A stretch of 64,000 nucleotides of DNA, from the NCBI GenBank assembly GCA_947493325.1, contig CANLQI010000001.1, forward strand, positions 562,501-626,500. The letters run 5' to 3'. The translations under genes were made by a program, and so were the position numbers. The notes beneath the pieces were generated by a model, which saw only the letters and a program-made list of their open reading frames with translations, made no database searches and was not told the DNA's origin. Position 1 is the stretch's first letter, and every line of letters starts with the position of its first letter. Positions 18,211 to 27,587 of this stretch are shown piece by piece. Origin of the DNA: an uncultured Sphingomonadaceae bacterium (GTDB lineage Bacteria > Pseudomonadota > Alphaproteobacteria > Sphingomonadales > Sphingomonadaceae).

Positions 18211-19571
18211 TAAGCAGCTTTCCTCTCGATCAGACTACCTTGCAGACTATTTGGACCGGCGCTGTCAATATGCACATCCACCATATCCCCAATTTTGGCA
18301 TCGGGCGCGATAACATGGACGGATGTCAGCCATGGCGTCTTGCCGACCAGCTGGTGCTCTTTCTTGCCCTGTCTTTCCAGAAGTATGCGGGTGTCGATAC
18401 CGTCCAGCTTGCGGTTAAAATCAAATTGCTGCTCATTGAGCAGGGCTTGCAGCCTTTGCAGCCGCTCGTCCATGACTTCAGGCGCAATCTGCGTATCCAT
18501 ATCGGCGGCAGGCGTGCCGGGACGCGGACTGTATTTGAATGAGAATGCCTGCGAATAATTGGCGGCGCGCACGACGTCCAATGTCGCTTCAAAATCCTCG
18601 TCACTCTCGCCCGGGAAACCAACGATAAAATCGCCCGAAAGCGCGATATCGGGGCGTGCGGTGCGGACACGTTCCAGTATCTCAAGATAACTTTTCGTGG
18701 TGTGCGAACGGTTCATCGCTTTTAATATGCGGTCGCTGCCGGATTGGACTGGCAGGTGCAGGTAAGGCATAAGCGTTTCCACGTCACCATGCGCGTCGAT
18801 CAGGCCCTGTGTCATATCGTTGGCATGGCTGGTGGTGTAACGGATGCGTTCCAGCCCGCCAATCTGGTCCAGCACGCGGATTAGGCCATCCAGCCCTTGC
18901 TGGCGACCTTTTTCGTCTTCGCTTTCCCAGGCGTTGACATTCTGACCGAGCAGCGTGATCTCCTTGACCCCGCCATCGACCAGGGCCTTGGCCTCATCGA
19001 CAACCTCGCCCCACGGACGCGAGATTTCGGCGCCGCGCGTATAGGGCACCACGCAATAGGTACAAAATTTGTCGCAGCCTTCCTGCACCGTCAGGAAAGC
19101 CGAAGGGCGCGGCTGTTTCGGCCGACCGGGCAGCACGTCAAATTTGGAATTAGGCGGCATGTCGGTGTCGATCGCCTTGCGGCCCGTTTTGGCGGTGTTG
19201 ATAAGCTCGGGCAGACGGTGATAGGCCTGCGGCCCCACGACAATGTCCACACTGGGCGCGCGGCGGGATATTTCCTTACCCTCTGCCTGTGCGACACAGC
19301 CAGCCACGGCGATCATAGGGGTGGAGCCATCCTTGCGGCGCAAACGGCCAATATCGCTATAGACTTTTTCGGCGGCTTTCTCGCGTATGTGGCAGGTGTT
19401 GAGCACCACCAGGTCGGCATCCTCACGCGTTGCGGATGCCTGCATGCCTTCGGCGGACAGCATTTCACCCATGCGCTCGCCATCATAGACGTTCATCTGG
19501 CAGCCAAATGATTTCACATAATAGGATTTACCGCTGCTCAGCGGTTTTTTCGTTTTAGAATCTGTAGACAT
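18210..19571 (-). CDS. miaB: tRNA-2-methylthio-N6-dimethylallyladenosine synthase MiaB
   Basis: 453 residues. The N-terminal UPF0004 domain has three Cys (C24, C60, C92) for the auxiliary cluster. The radical-SAM motif is C166-x3-C170-x2-C173 (CDKFCTYC), followed by PYTRG and a C-terminal TRAM domain. It methylthiolates i6A37 in tRNAs reading UNN codons. It heads the miaB-phoH-ybeY-corC run, eight bases after plsC. Confidence 0.97.
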   Translation of the reverse strand: MSTDSKTKKPLSSGKSYYVKSFGCQMNVYDGERMGEMLSAEGMQASATREDADLVVLNTCHIREKAAEKVYSDIGRLRRKDGSTPMIAVAGCVAQAEGKEISRRAPSVDIVVGPQAYHRLPELINTAKTGRKAIDTDMPPNSKFDVLPGRPKQPRPSAFLTVQEGCDKFCTYCVVPYTRGAEISRPWGEVVDEAKALVDGGVKEITLLGQNVNAWESEDEKGRQQGLDGLIRVLDQIGGLERIRYTTSHANDMTQGLIDAHGDVETLMPYLHLPVQSGSDRILKAMNRSHTTKSYLEILERVRTARPDIALSGDFIVGFPGESDEDFEATLDVVRAANYSQAFSFKYSPRPGTPAADMDTQIAPEVMDERLQRLQALLNEQQFDFNRKLDGIDTRILLERQGKKEHQLVGKTPWLTSVHVIAPDAKIGDMVDVHIDSAGPNSLQGSLIERKAA

Positions 19572-19579
19572 GGGTGGGC

Positions 19580-20437
19580 CTATACACCGGGGACCGCAGC
19601 CTGGCTAGCCGAAAGCGATGCGTCGAGTGCTGCCTGTATGCGCACACGGGCTTCGGCCACAATTGCTTTGCGATCGCCGTAATCGCGCGGGTCGAAAGGA
19701 TCAAGATAATGAATGTCCACTTTGAATGCGCCAAAATAAGACATCAGCCGAAATGCGTTTTGCGGTGCGGTTTCGTCGCCTATCCATGAAGCGCGGTCAC
19801 GGTTTTTACCAAGGTCGATATAGACCGGCTGTACCAACAGGCCCTGTGGAGGCGGGTTGAGGGCCGCGAGCAATGGCGCTTTGAACGGCAACAGCATGGT
19901 GCCGTCAGTGGTGGTCCCCTCGGGAAAAATAGTGACGGCCCAGCATTCCTCGAGCGCTTCGCGCAACTGGTTGATTTGATCGGCAACGCCCATTCGGTTG
20001 GCGCGTGATATGAAAATCGTATTGTTGAGCCGGCACAGCCAACCCACGACAGGCCATTTGGCGATTTCTTCCTTGGACACAAAAGACGTGCCATTGACGC
20101 CGCCCAGCATGGGAATATCGAACCAGGACGTATGGTTGGCGAGCAGCACGACATCGCGGCGGATCGGTGTGCCGATCTTGCGGATGCGCGCGCCGCAGAT
20201 ATAGCTGACTGAACGCAGGAACCAGCGCGGCCATGGGTTGGGAAGGCGCAAAATCCGCCAAGTATAATAAAAGGGAACGCAGATGATGAGCGCGAGCACG
20301 ATCAAAATCACGCGCAAAGCAAACATCAGATAGCCGGCCGGCCCTGCACCTTTCCATTTTTCATAAGGCATCGGACCCGCATATTGTTCTTCAAACAATA
20401 GCTGGTTATCCGTCTTTGCGGGAGAGGGAGACTCCAT
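19580..20437 (-). CDS. plsC: 1-acyl-sn-glycerol-3-phosphate acyltransferase (PlsC)
   Basis: 285 residues with one N-terminal membrane segment (about 36-60) and the acyltransferase motifs NHTSWFD (H102-x4-D107), NTIFISR and FPEGTTTDG. It converts lysophosphatidate to phosphatidate at the inner membrane. The ATG at 20437 lies within the last codons of fur (32-base overlap); the frame extends further upstream inside fur but without homology. The overlap suggests cotranscription with fur. Confidence 0.92.
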   Translation of the reverse strand: MESPSPAKTDNQLLFEEQYAGPMPYEKWKGAGPAGYLMFALRVILIVLALIICVPFYYTWRILRLPNPWPRWFLRSVSYICGARIRKIGTPIRRDVVLLANHTSWFDIPMLGGVNGTSFVSKEEIAKWPVVGWLCRLNNTIFISRANRMGVADQINQLREALEECWAVTIFPEGTTTDGTMLLPFKAPLLAALNPPPQGLLVQPVYIDLGKNRDRASWIGDETAPQNAFRLMSYFGAFKVDIHYLDPFDPRDYGDRKAIVAEARVRIQAALDASLSASQAAVPGV

Positions 20438-20831
20438 ATAGCTCCATCCGGTGATCGACGAGGCGATAGCCGAGCTTTTCCGCGATCTGCTTTTGCAAAA
20501 GTTCCAGTTCAGGGTCGACAAATTCGACGACTTTGCCGGTTTCCACATCAATCAGGTGATCATGATGGGCCTCCGGAGCCGCTTCATAACGGGCACGGCC
20601 ATCGCCAAAGTCATGGCGATCCAATATGCCTGCTTCTTCGAACAGACGTACCGTACGATATACGGTGGCGATGGAAATACGGTCATCAATGGCCGCGGCC
20701 CGTTCATGCACTTTTTCGACGTCGGGATGGTCATCACTTTCGGACAGCACTTTTGCGATTACCCGCCGCTGATCCGTAATGCGCAACCCGCGCTCCGCAC
20801 ATAATGCTTCCAGGTCAATTTTCTGGTGCAT
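20406..20831 (-). CDS. fur: Fur family metalloregulator
   Basis: 141 residues. A winged-helix N-terminus (LRITDQRRVIAKVL, ISIATVYRTVRLFEEAGIL) precedes a dimerisation domain with metal-site residues in EAHHDHLID and GKVVEF..PELE. The protein lacks the CxxC zinc motif near the C-terminus, as usual in alphaproteobacterial Fur/Mur proteins. It may respond to Fe2+ or Mn2+; sequence alone does not decide. The start at 20831 has a GGGGAAGACAGG site. A terminator separates it from mucR, so it likely has its own promoter. Confidence 0.9.
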   Translation of the reverse strand: MHQKIDLEALCAERGLRITDQRRVIAKVLSESDDHPDVEKVHERAAAIDDRISIATVYRTVRLFEEAGILDRHDFGDGRARYEAAPEAHHDHLIDVETGKVVEFVDPELELLQKQIAEKLGYRLVDHRMELYGVSLSRKDG

Positions 20832-20872
20832 AAACCTGTCTTCCCCTAATTTTGCAATGGCCCAAAACAAAT

Positions 20873-20908
20873 CAGGCTGTAACCGTTAATGTAGAAGGTT
20901 ACAGCCTG
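20873..20908 (-). terminator. Terminator after the mucR-like gene
   Basis: A perfect 12-bp inverted repeat, CAGGCTGTAACC and GGTTACAGCCTG, around a 12-base loop, followed on the minus strand by ATTTGTTTTG. It lies between the MucR-like gene and fur. Confidence 0.8.
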
Positions 20909-20943
20909 TTTGCAAGCCAGTGCTTGGCAAGATTTGCGCTGCT

Positions 20944-21369
20944 TTATTTCTTTTTGCGCTTGCCCGGTTTACGCCCCAGTCCGATCTTTTTAGCCAGTTC
21001 ACGACGTTTTTCGGCATAATTGGGTGCAACCATCGGATAATCTGATGGCAGATCCCAACGCTGGCGGTATTCATCGGGCGTCATGTTGTAGGCGGTCATA
21101 AGATGCCGCTTGAGCATTTTCATCTTTTTGCCGTCTTCCAGGCAGACGATGTAATCGGGTTTTACCGATGCGCGCACGGAAACGGCGGGCTCCGGGCGTT
21201 CTTCCTCTTGCTTTTCTTCGGAAGCAAGGCCAGCCAGTGCCTGATGCACATTCTGTATAAGATCGAGCATGTCGCCGACCGCAACACTATTGTTGGAAAC
21301 ATGTGCCGACACAATATCTGCAGTTAAAGTGACTAGAATTTCGTGTGTATCGTCTGTATGTTCTGTCAT
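20944..21369 (-). CDS. MucR/Ros family transcriptional regulator
   Basis: 141 residues. The C-terminal DNA-binding part (about 70-130) has DYIVCLEDGKKMKMLKRHL, TPDEYRQRWDLPSDYPMVAPNYAEKR, then a basic tail (GRKPGKRKKK), all diagnostic of MucR/Ros. The zinc finger is degenerate: the second Cys is Asp and the last His of H-x3-H is Ala (HLMTAYN). Relatives with this pattern exist and can fold with altered or no zinc. MucR proteins are H-NS-like regulators of exopolysaccharide, motility and cell cycle genes in alphaproteobacteria. It is separated from fur by a terminator. Confidence 0.92.
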   Translation of the reverse strand: MTEHTDDTHEILVTLTADIVSAHVSNNSVAVGDMLDLIQNVHQALAGLASEEKQEEERPEPAVSVRASVKPDYIVCLEDGKKMKMLKRHLMTAYNMTPDEYRQRWDLPSDYPMVAPNYAEKRRELAKKIGLGRKPGKRKKK

Positions 21370-21480
21370 TATACTTACATAACCCCCTAATATATAAAAT
21401 TTTGTTCCTGTTTAATCTGAAGAATATCAGTATATGTAAAGCTATAATAAATCATATCAAGAAATATAATATAGATAGCA

Positions 21481-21969
21481 TTATAATTTGTACGAATAGG
21501 TTATGGCATCAAATGTTTCGCCGTCTTTGCCTTTATAGTAGCTTGGGCGTTTACCTATTTGTTTAAATTGCATTTTCTCATAAAATTCCCGGGCATTATT
21601 GTTATGCCTGACTTCCAGAAATAACTTCGTGCAACCGCGTGATCTACTTTGGCGCAGCAGGCGTGAAATGAGTATTTGTCCAATTCCGTAACCACGAAAA
21701 TCTGGATGCACTGCAATCAGAAGCAGTTCTTCTTCGTCCGCCACGGCCCGGCTGAGTGTAAAGGCGGCAGGCTCTCCATCCTGTGACAGTGCGATCTGAT
21801 TATGGCTGAGCGGCATGGCGAGCATCGAAAGCGTTTGCATGTAATTCCACGCTTCACCGAATTGTGGATCAAACGCCTCTTGCATCACCGCCATAGCGGG
21901 ATTCAGAAAATCATCTGCGACCAGATCGTCGTAAAAATCGAACAGGGCGGGTTTATGTTTTGATGCCAT
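21481..21969 (-). CDS. rimI: GNAT acetyltransferase, RimI-like
   Basis: 162 residues of the GNAT fold. Strand-beta4 is LLLIAVHPDFRGYGIGQILISRLL (acetyl-CoA pyrophosphate loop RGYGIG) and motif B is LFLEVRHNNNAREFYEKMQFKQIGKRPSYYKG, close to the RimI consensus. RimI acetylates the N-terminus of ribosomal protein S18. Its position nine bases after tsaB is the standard pairing and supports the assignment. Confidence 0.88.
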   Translation of the reverse strand: MASKHKPALFDFYDDLVADDFLNPAMAVMQEAFDPQFGEAWNYMQTLSMLAMPLSHNQIALSQDGEPAAFTLSRAVADEEELLLIAVHPDFRGYGIGQILISRLLRQSRSRGCTKLFLEVRHNNNAREFYEKMQFKQIGKRPSYYKGKDGETFDAITYSYKL

Positions 21970-21978
21970 GGGCGACTT

Positions 21979-22608
21979 TTAGACAATTTTCTGCTGTGCA
22001 GCTACAGGCTTTGCATCAGGCGCGCGGCCGTAAACAGGTTCCGCGGGCAGGGCGCGTGCTGCTTGCGGTAACTGCAATATATGCCTTGCATCCGGCCAAA
22101 GGGGTAAAGCCGTTATATCATCGCCCAAATCGGCCAGATTTTCACTGCCGCTACCCGCAATAAATGTCCCGAGTTGGCGCAGGGCGGCATCAGGTTTCAG
22201 CGATGCCATATCCGATATGGGTACGCCGTTTTTATCAAAAGACTGCACGAAAAATTCACCATGTCCGCCGTGCATGGCAACATCCACATTTTTAAGACTG
22301 TCATTTTCTGCAAGCGCCATTGCCGCGATCAGATGCAAGCAGTTATAGCCATGTACAGGCACGCCCCATGCAAGGGCCAGAGCTTTTGCAGCGGAAATTC
22401 CTACGCGCAGTCCGGTAAAGCTGCCCGGACCGCAATTCACCAATATCGCATCTGCTTTGCCGCGCTCTGGAAGCTTTGCAATCATCGGGACGAGCCGTTC
22501 GGCATGGCCGCGGCCCAGTTTGGCATAGTCGCTGGATATGAGCGTATCATCATCGAATATAGCCACAGAGCAAGCCTCTGTCGCTGTATCGATGACGAGT
22601 GTACGCAT
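21979..22608 (-). CDS. tsaB: tRNA threonylcarbamoyladenosine biosynthesis protein TsaB
   Basis: 209 residues of the ASKHA fold: LVIDTATEACSVAI at the start, HAERLVPMI, then VNCGPGSFTGLRVGISAAKALA, the TsaB signature. TsaB scaffolds TsaD and TsaE in making t6A37 in tRNAs. It sits between the nitroreductase and rimI with short gaps, consistent with one operon. Confidence 0.94.
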   Translation of the reverse strand: MRTLVIDTATEACSVAIFDDDTLISSDYAKLGRGHAERLVPMIAKLPERGKADAILVNCGPGSFTGLRVGISAAKALALAWGVPVHGYNCLHLIAAMALAENDSLKNVDVAMHGGHGEFFVQSFDKNGVPISDMASLKPDAALRQLGTFIAGSGSENLADLGDDITALPLWPDARHILQLPQAARALPAEPVYGRAPDAKPVAAQQKIV

Positions 22609-22621
22609 AGCGAGCCGACGT

Positions 22622-23215
22622 TCAGGCTATGGAATTGAATTTGTCAAAATCAGGACGCGGACTGCGATCGAAAATTGTGTCCGGGTCGCCATATCCCAAA
22701 GTGGAAATGAAATTCGACTTGATATTGGGGGTATCGCCAAAAAATTCCTCGTCGACAGCCTTGTTGTCAAAGCCCGACATCGGGCCAGTATCCAGGCCAA
22801 GCGCGCGGGCCGCGATGATGAAATAGGCGCCCTGCAGCGACGAGTTGCGAAATGCCCCTTCAGCGCGGCCTTCAGGGTCGTTTTCAAACCAGCTTTTTGC
22901 GTCGGTATACGGGAATAACTCCGGCAGATATTCGTGGAAATTCTGATCCATACCGATGATAACGCTTACAGGCGCTTTTAATATCTTGTCACGGTTTCCT
23001 TCGCTGGAACGCTCAGCCAGGCGCTGCTTCGCATCGCCGGTTGTGCACCAGATCAGCCGAGCCGGCAGCATATTGGCCGAGGTCGGACCCATTTTCATAA
23101 GATCCCAGATATCCTTCAGTTGCTGCTCGCTTACCGGCTTGTCAAAATAGCCATTATATGTGCGTGCCGTACGGAAAATCTGATCAAGGGCTTTATCTGA
23201 AATAGGTTCGGACAT
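22622..23215 (-). CDS. Nitroreductase family, malonic semialdehyde reductase (RutE)-like
   Basis: 197 residues with the FMN-dependent nitroreductase fold. The RTYNGYFDKPVSEQQLKDIWDLMKMGPTSAN opening, PVSVIIGMD and AARALGLDTGPMSGFDN resemble RutE/HadB. RutE reduces malonic semialdehyde to 3-hydroxypropionate in pyrimidine breakdown, but the other rut genes are absent here, so its substrate is open. It is located 13 bases upstream of tsaB on the same strand. Confidence 0.85.
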   Translation of the reverse strand: MSEPISDKALDQIFRTARTYNGYFDKPVSEQQLKDIWDLMKMGPTSANMLPARLIWCTTGDAKQRLAERSSEGNRDKILKAPVSVIIGMDQNFHEYLPELFPYTDAKSWFENDPEGRAEGAFRNSSLQGAYFIIAARALGLDTGPMSGFDNKAVDEEFFGDTPNIKSNFISTLGYGDPDTIFDRSPRPDFDKFNSIA

Positions 23216-23257
23216 GGGATGCTTTCTGTTGCTGATGTAAATATGGGCGGGTGCCTG

Positions 23258-23833
23258 TCAGGCTGCACGTACCTCAACGACTTCGGGAACATAATGTTTC
23301 AACAGCGATTCAATTCCCTGTTTGAGCGTTGCGGAAGATGATGGGCAACCGGCGCATGCGCCCTGCATCTGCAGATAAACAATGCCTTTATTAAAACCGC
23401 GATAGACAATATCACCGCCGTCACTCGCCACTGCGGGGCGTACCCGCGTTTCAATCAGCTCCCTGATCTGCGCGACTATGTCAGCGTCTTCGGGGCTCTC
23501 CTCCCAATGCGCATCTTCTGCAGGGACGGAGATTTCCCCGGCAGAACCGGGCTTGAACAGCGGCATATTGGCAGAGAAATGATCCAGCAGCACGGAGAGC
23601 ACATTGGGCTTAAGGTCGCTCCAGTTAACACCGGGCGCAGCCGTCACGGAAATAAAGTCATAACCGAAAAACACGCCGGTCACATCGCCAAGATTGAACA
23701 GTGCCTCGGCCAGCGGTGATGCTTCTGCGTCTTCGGGAGAGGCAAAATCGCGTGTACCCGTTTCCATGACGGCCTGCCCGGGCAGGAATTTTACAGTCGA
23801 AGGGTTTGGCGTGTTTTCGGTTTCTATCAGCAT
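23258..23833 (-). CDS. NifU-like Fe-S scaffold protein (Nfu)
   Basis: 191 residues. An N-terminal Nfu_N domain (ENTPNPSTVKFLPG) precedes a C-terminal NifU domain with DGGDIVYRGF and the cluster-binding CxxC in GACAGCPSSSATLK. It delivers 4Fe-4S clusters to client enzymes such as MiaB, which is encoded nearby. Start 23833 fits the conserved MLIETENTPNP opening. It diverges from the M16 peptidase gene. Confidence 0.94.
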   Translation of the reverse strand: MLIETENTPNPSTVKFLPGQAVMETGTRDFASPEDAEASPLAEALFNLGDVTGVFFGYDFISVTAAPGVNWSDLKPNVLSVLLDHFSANMPLFKPGSAGEISVPAEDAHWEESPEDADIVAQIRELIETRVRPAVASDGGDIVYRGFNKGIVYLQMQGACAGCPSSSATLKQGIESLLKHYVPEVVEVRAA

Positions 23834-23983
23834 GGTTATCCATGTGGTGTAAAATGCTGTTCGCTTCAAGTGGGCTTCGTGCGATTCTAGCCTTGCCGGG
23901 ATCGCCATCCTCTTTTTGCGCACCAAAAATAACGTGTCTTATTCACTGGTCAGTAAGAATTGGTCTGTTTATAGCTGTTCTTT

Positions 23984-26893
23984 ATGAAAGCTATTTCCAG
24001 TCGTATTGTCGTTTCGATGCTCGCCCTGACTATTGCCACGGCCAGCATGCATGTTCCCGTCTATGCGCAGCAGGCTGAGCCAGCCGCCAGCGCAGCCGAG
24101 CAGGCTGATGAACTGCCCTGGCTATATGAAAACAGCGATATTCCTGTCGATACGGAATGGACGTTTGGCGTTCTGGACAATGGTGTGCGCTATGCTGTGC
24201 GTAATAATGGTGTGCCGCCAGGACAGGTCGCGATCCGCATTCGCATTGATGCAGGCTCGCTGATGGAAGAAGATAGCGAGCAGGGCTTTGCCCATTTGCT
24301 GGAGCATATGACTTTTCGCGGCTCCAAATATGTGCCCGATGGTGATGTCATAAAAATCTGGCAGCGGTTCGGGGCCACGTTCGGCAGCGATAGCAATGCC
24401 GAAACCACGCCTACGCAAACAGTATATAAACTGGACTTGCCCAATGCGAGCGCGGCGGGGCTGGACGAAAGCGTCAAAATCCTGTCCGGCATGATTCGCG
24501 AACCCGGTTTGACGGACGATGCTTTGAAAAGCGAAGTGCCAGTCGTACTGGCCGAACTGCGTGAACGGGCCGGAGCGCAGACACGGATCGGCGATGCCAC
24601 GCGGGAAGAATTTTTTCGTGGGCAAAGGCTTGCCTCCCGCTCGCCGATTGGCACCGTGGAAACACTTCAGGCGGCTGATTCAGGTTCTGTCCGCGCATTT
24701 CATAAACGCTGGTACCGCCCTGAAAACACTGTGATCGTTATGGCCGGTGATGGCGAACCAGCTGTATTCGCCGAACTGCTGAACAAATATTTTGCGAATT
24801 GGGAAGTGGAGGGACCTGTAGAAGAACATCCCAGTTTCGGTGATCCGAAACCGCCCCAAGGCGATGATAACGCGATTACAACCAGCTTCATGGTGGAACC
24901 GACATTTCCGCACATCATAAATTATGCCGTGCTTCGTCCATGGCGGCGTGTGGATGACACAATAACGTATAATCAGGGCCTGTTTATCGATTTGCTTGCA
25001 CTGCGCATGATCCAGCGCAGGCTGGAAGCGCGCGCACGTGGCGGCGGCAGCTTTCTGCAGGCATCGGTATATCAGGATGATGTCAGCCGCTCTGTAGACG
25101 GTACATTTGTCAATGTTATTCCGATCGGTGATGACTGGCAGGCCGCGCTTGATGATGTTCGCGGCGTCATTGAGGACGCAAAGGCGAATCCGCCGACACA
25201 GGAGGAAATCGCGCGAGAAATTGCGGAGTTTGACAATGCGCTGCTGGTCGCCGTGGAAACGTCGGATACAGAAGCCGGGGCCGAAAAAGCAGATGAAATC
25301 GTAAGGGCGGTTGATATTCGGGAAACTGTGGCTTCCGCGCAAACTGCGCTCGATCTGTTCCGCAATATGCGCGGCATGTATACACCGCAGCGGTTGCTGC
25401 AGTCGACACGGGACCTGTTCAAGGGCGATGTAACCCGCGGTATACTAATTGCGCCGCGGCCAATTGAAAATGGCGCGCAGAAACTTGAGACTGCATTGGC
25501 AAAGCAGGTCGCGGCATCGACTGACGCGCGTTTATCAGCTGAAACAGTTAGTTTTGATGATCTCCCAGACCTTGGCGAACCGGGCACAGTGGCGCAAGTT
25601 GAATCGCTTAACCTGCTTGGTATGGAAGTGGTGACTTTATCCAATGGCGTGCGGGCATTACTATATGCCAATGATGCTGAAGTCGCCAAGGTCTATGTAA
25701 AAGTTCGTTTCGGCAATGGTTACAAAGCGTTCAGCCCGGATCAGGGCACGCAGATATGGGCCGCGCAAACTGCTCTTGTCGATAGCGGAGTGGGTGATCT
25801 GGACCGTGAAAAACTGGACCGCCTTACAACGGGCAGAGCGATAGGTTTTGAGTTTGAGGTTGATGACGATGCATTCGAATTTAGCGCGTCGACCAAACCC
25901 AGTGATCTTGAAGATCAGCTACATCTTTTTGCAGCCAAGCTGGCACAGCCGCGCTGGGACGCGGCACCTATTACACGCGCCAAAGCGGGCGGAAAGCTCT
26001 CATATGACAGCTATTCCATGAGTCCGGGTACAATTATGGAGCGCGATTTCACATGGCTTGTGCGCGGAAAAGATGCCCGGTGGAAAACGCCTACGCCAAA
26101 TGAAATGAACAGGCTGACGCCCGAGAATTTCAAGGAAACATGGGCGCCGATCCTTGCAAGCGGTCCGATTGAAGTCATGCTGTTTGGCGATTTCAAGCGC
26201 GAAGATGCCATCGCTTCGCTTGAAAAAACATTCGGCGCGCTCAATGCGCGTAATGCCGCGCCTGTTGCGCAAAATGCGGAGAGTATAAATTTTCCGTCAG
26301 ATAGCAATCCCACCATTGTACGGCATAATGGTGATGATAATCAGGCTGCGGCGGTTATAGCCTGGCCAACGGGCGGGGGTATTTCCGGTGCGCGCGAAAG
26401 CCGTCAACTTGAAATTCTGTCGTCACTTTTCAACAATCGGCTGTTCGAGAAATTCCGTGAACAGGCGGGCGCAAGCTACGCACCGCAAGTTACGAATTAT
26501 TGGCCGCTCAAGCTGCCTGAAGGTGGTTATATTGCGGCAATAAGCCAGATTGAGCCCAAAAATGTTCCGCTGTTTTTTGAAATTGCAGAGAGCATTGCCG
26601 CTGATTTGGTTGCCAATCCAGTTGAATCTGATGAACTCAGCCGCATTACGGAACCGCTCAGACAGGTTATCGAGCGTTCGAGCACCGGCAATACATTTTG
26701 GATGTGGCAATTGGAGGGGGCGTCGTATGACCGTAATGTTGTGACTGCACTCAGAACCATTTACGGCGATTATACGGTTACGACACCAGAGAAAATACAA
26801 GATTTGGCGCAGAAATACTTTGTCGGCGACGGTTGGAAGATGATGGTTCTGCCAGAACGCGAAAAGGCAAGCGCGCGAAAAGCAGAGCAATGA
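23984..26893 (+). CDS. Exported M16 family metallopeptidase
   Basis: 969 residues. A signal peptide (cleavage near VYAQ, residue 29) precedes two tandem M16 modules, as in pitrilysin-type and processing-peptidase-like enzymes. The active N-terminal half has the inverted zinc motif H104-L-L-E107-H108 followed by MTFRGSKYVPDGD and a distal Glu in VVLAELRERAG. The C-terminal half (from ~540) lacks a zinc motif and likely forms the substrate chamber. It acts in the periplasm on oligopeptides. A rho-independent terminator follows directly. The start was chosen for the signal peptide. Confidence 0.93.
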   Translation: MKAISSRIVVSMLALTIATASMHVPVYAQQAEPAASAAEQADELPWLYENSDIPVDTEWTFGVLDNGVRYAVRNNGVPPGQVAIRIRIDAGSLMEEDSEQGFAHLLEHMTFRGSKYVPDGDVIKIWQRFGATFGSDSNAETTPTQTVYKLDLPNASAAGLDESVKILSGMIREPGLTDDALKSEVPVVLAELRERAGAQTRIGDATREEFFRGQRLASRSPIGTVETLQAADSGSVRAFHKRWYRPENTVIVMAGDGEPAVFAELLNKYFANWEVEGPVEEHPSFGDPKPPQGDDNAITTSFMVEPTFPHIINYAVLRPWRRVDDTITYNQGLFIDLLALRMIQRRLEARARGGGSFLQASVYQDDVSRSVDGTFVNVIPIGDDWQAALDDVRGVIEDAKANPPTQEEIAREIAEFDNALLVAVETSDTEAGAEKADEIVRAVDIRETVASAQTALDLFRNMRGMYTPQRLLQSTRDLFKGDVTRGILIAPRPIENGAQKLETALAKQVAASTDARLSAETVSFDDLPDLGEPGTVAQVESLNLLGMEVVTLSNGVRALLYANDAEVAKVYVKVRFGNGYKAFSPDQGTQIWAAQTALVDSGVGDLDREKLDRLTTGRAIGFEFEVDDDAFEFSASTKPSDLEDQLHLFAAKLAQPRWDAAPITRAKAGGKLSYDSYSMSPGTIMERDFTWLVRGKDARWKTPTPNEMNRLTPENFKETWAPILASGPIEVMLFGDFKREDAIASLEKTFGALNARNAAPVAQNAESINFPSDSNPTIVRHNGDDNQAAAVIAWPTGGGISGARESRQLEILSSLFNNRLFEKFREQAGASYAPQVTNYWPLKLPEGGYIAAISQIEPKNVPLFFEIAESIAADLVANPVESDELSRITEPLRQVIERSSTGNTFWMWQLEGASYDRNVVTALRTIYGDYTVTTPEKIQDLAQKYFVGDGWKMMVLPEREKASARKAEQ

Positions 26894-26899
26894 AAATAT

Positions 26900-26928
26900 A
26901 AAAAAGGCGGTCAAACAACCGCCTTTTT
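26900..26928 (+). terminator. Bidirectional terminator after the M16 gene
   Basis: Perfect 11-bp stem AAAAAGGCGGT / ACCGCCTTTTT with a six-base loop, seven bases after the M16 stop. T-runs on both sides also make it usable by the minus-strand gene ending at 26963. Confidence 0.92.
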
Positions 26929-26962
26929 GAAATATAGTATATAGAATTTAACGCAATTTAAC

Positions 26963-27241
26963 TCAGGGGCTTGTTGGCGGATCGTCCAAGTCCAGATCAA
27001 ATTCACCGTTATCGTCTGATTCGGCGATAACCAAAACAATTGCTACAGCAGCTGCAAAAGCTAGGATTCCGATAAGGGTTCCGTTTTCACCTTCGAGCTG
27101 GCTGGAAGCTGATGACAACTCCTGAGAGCGTTCAACCTGTACAGTTTCTTGATTAGAAGCCTGATAAGCTTGCGCCATTACAGGCGAAGCAATCATAGAA
27201 AGTGCTGCTGCACCTGCTAGCGCAATACGCTTAATGTCCAT
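26963..27241 (-). CDS. Small exported protein with one membrane helix, unknown
   Basis: 92 residues. A signal-like segment (MDIKRIALAGAAALSMIASPVMAQ) is followed by a polar stretch rich in Gln/Glu/Ser, one hydrophobic helix (about 56-74) and an acidic tail (DDNGEFDLDLDDPP). This layout of an export signal, a linker, a single helix and an Asp-rich end is common among small sphingomonad envelope proteins, but I know no function. A GAAGGAG site precedes the ATG at 27241; the frame continues upstream to 27307. Confidence 0.7.
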   Translation of the reverse strand: MDIKRIALAGAAALSMIASPVMAQAYQASNQETVQVERSQELSSASSQLEGENGTLIGILAFAAAVAIVLVIAESDDNGEFDLDLDDPPTSP

Positions 27242-27587
27242 TATAATTTCTCCTTCAATAACGCGATTTATATCAAGTGACCCCCACAACATCAACACAA
27301 GTTTCACAATATTGTCGAAAACTGCACTGAGAGTAGTGTTTTTTGTATAAAATTATGAAAAATATTGTTTTTAATGTGCAGTTATATGCATGTACCTGCT
27401 ATATCGCACTTCGATGTTGTTGCTAAATTGCAACGCATCAAAACCATGCATCCTTTACGATATTCATGCGTTTCTCAATATACGACTATCATATCATAAT
27501 TGAGCTATGTTACTATCCGCCGCTTTTGCTACCACTTAAAGTGAATTAGGATATCATATTAGTCTATTTTAGAACGGAGAAAGATTC
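27242..27587. other. AT-rich intergenic region between divergent genes
   Basis: 346 bases clearly richer in A/T than the surroundings, lying between the small exported-protein gene (minus) and the DAHP synthase gene (plus). It should hold both promoters. Several short palindromic words (ATATGCATG, GATATCATAT) are visible, but no convincing operator, RNA structure or ORF. Confidence 0.5.
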
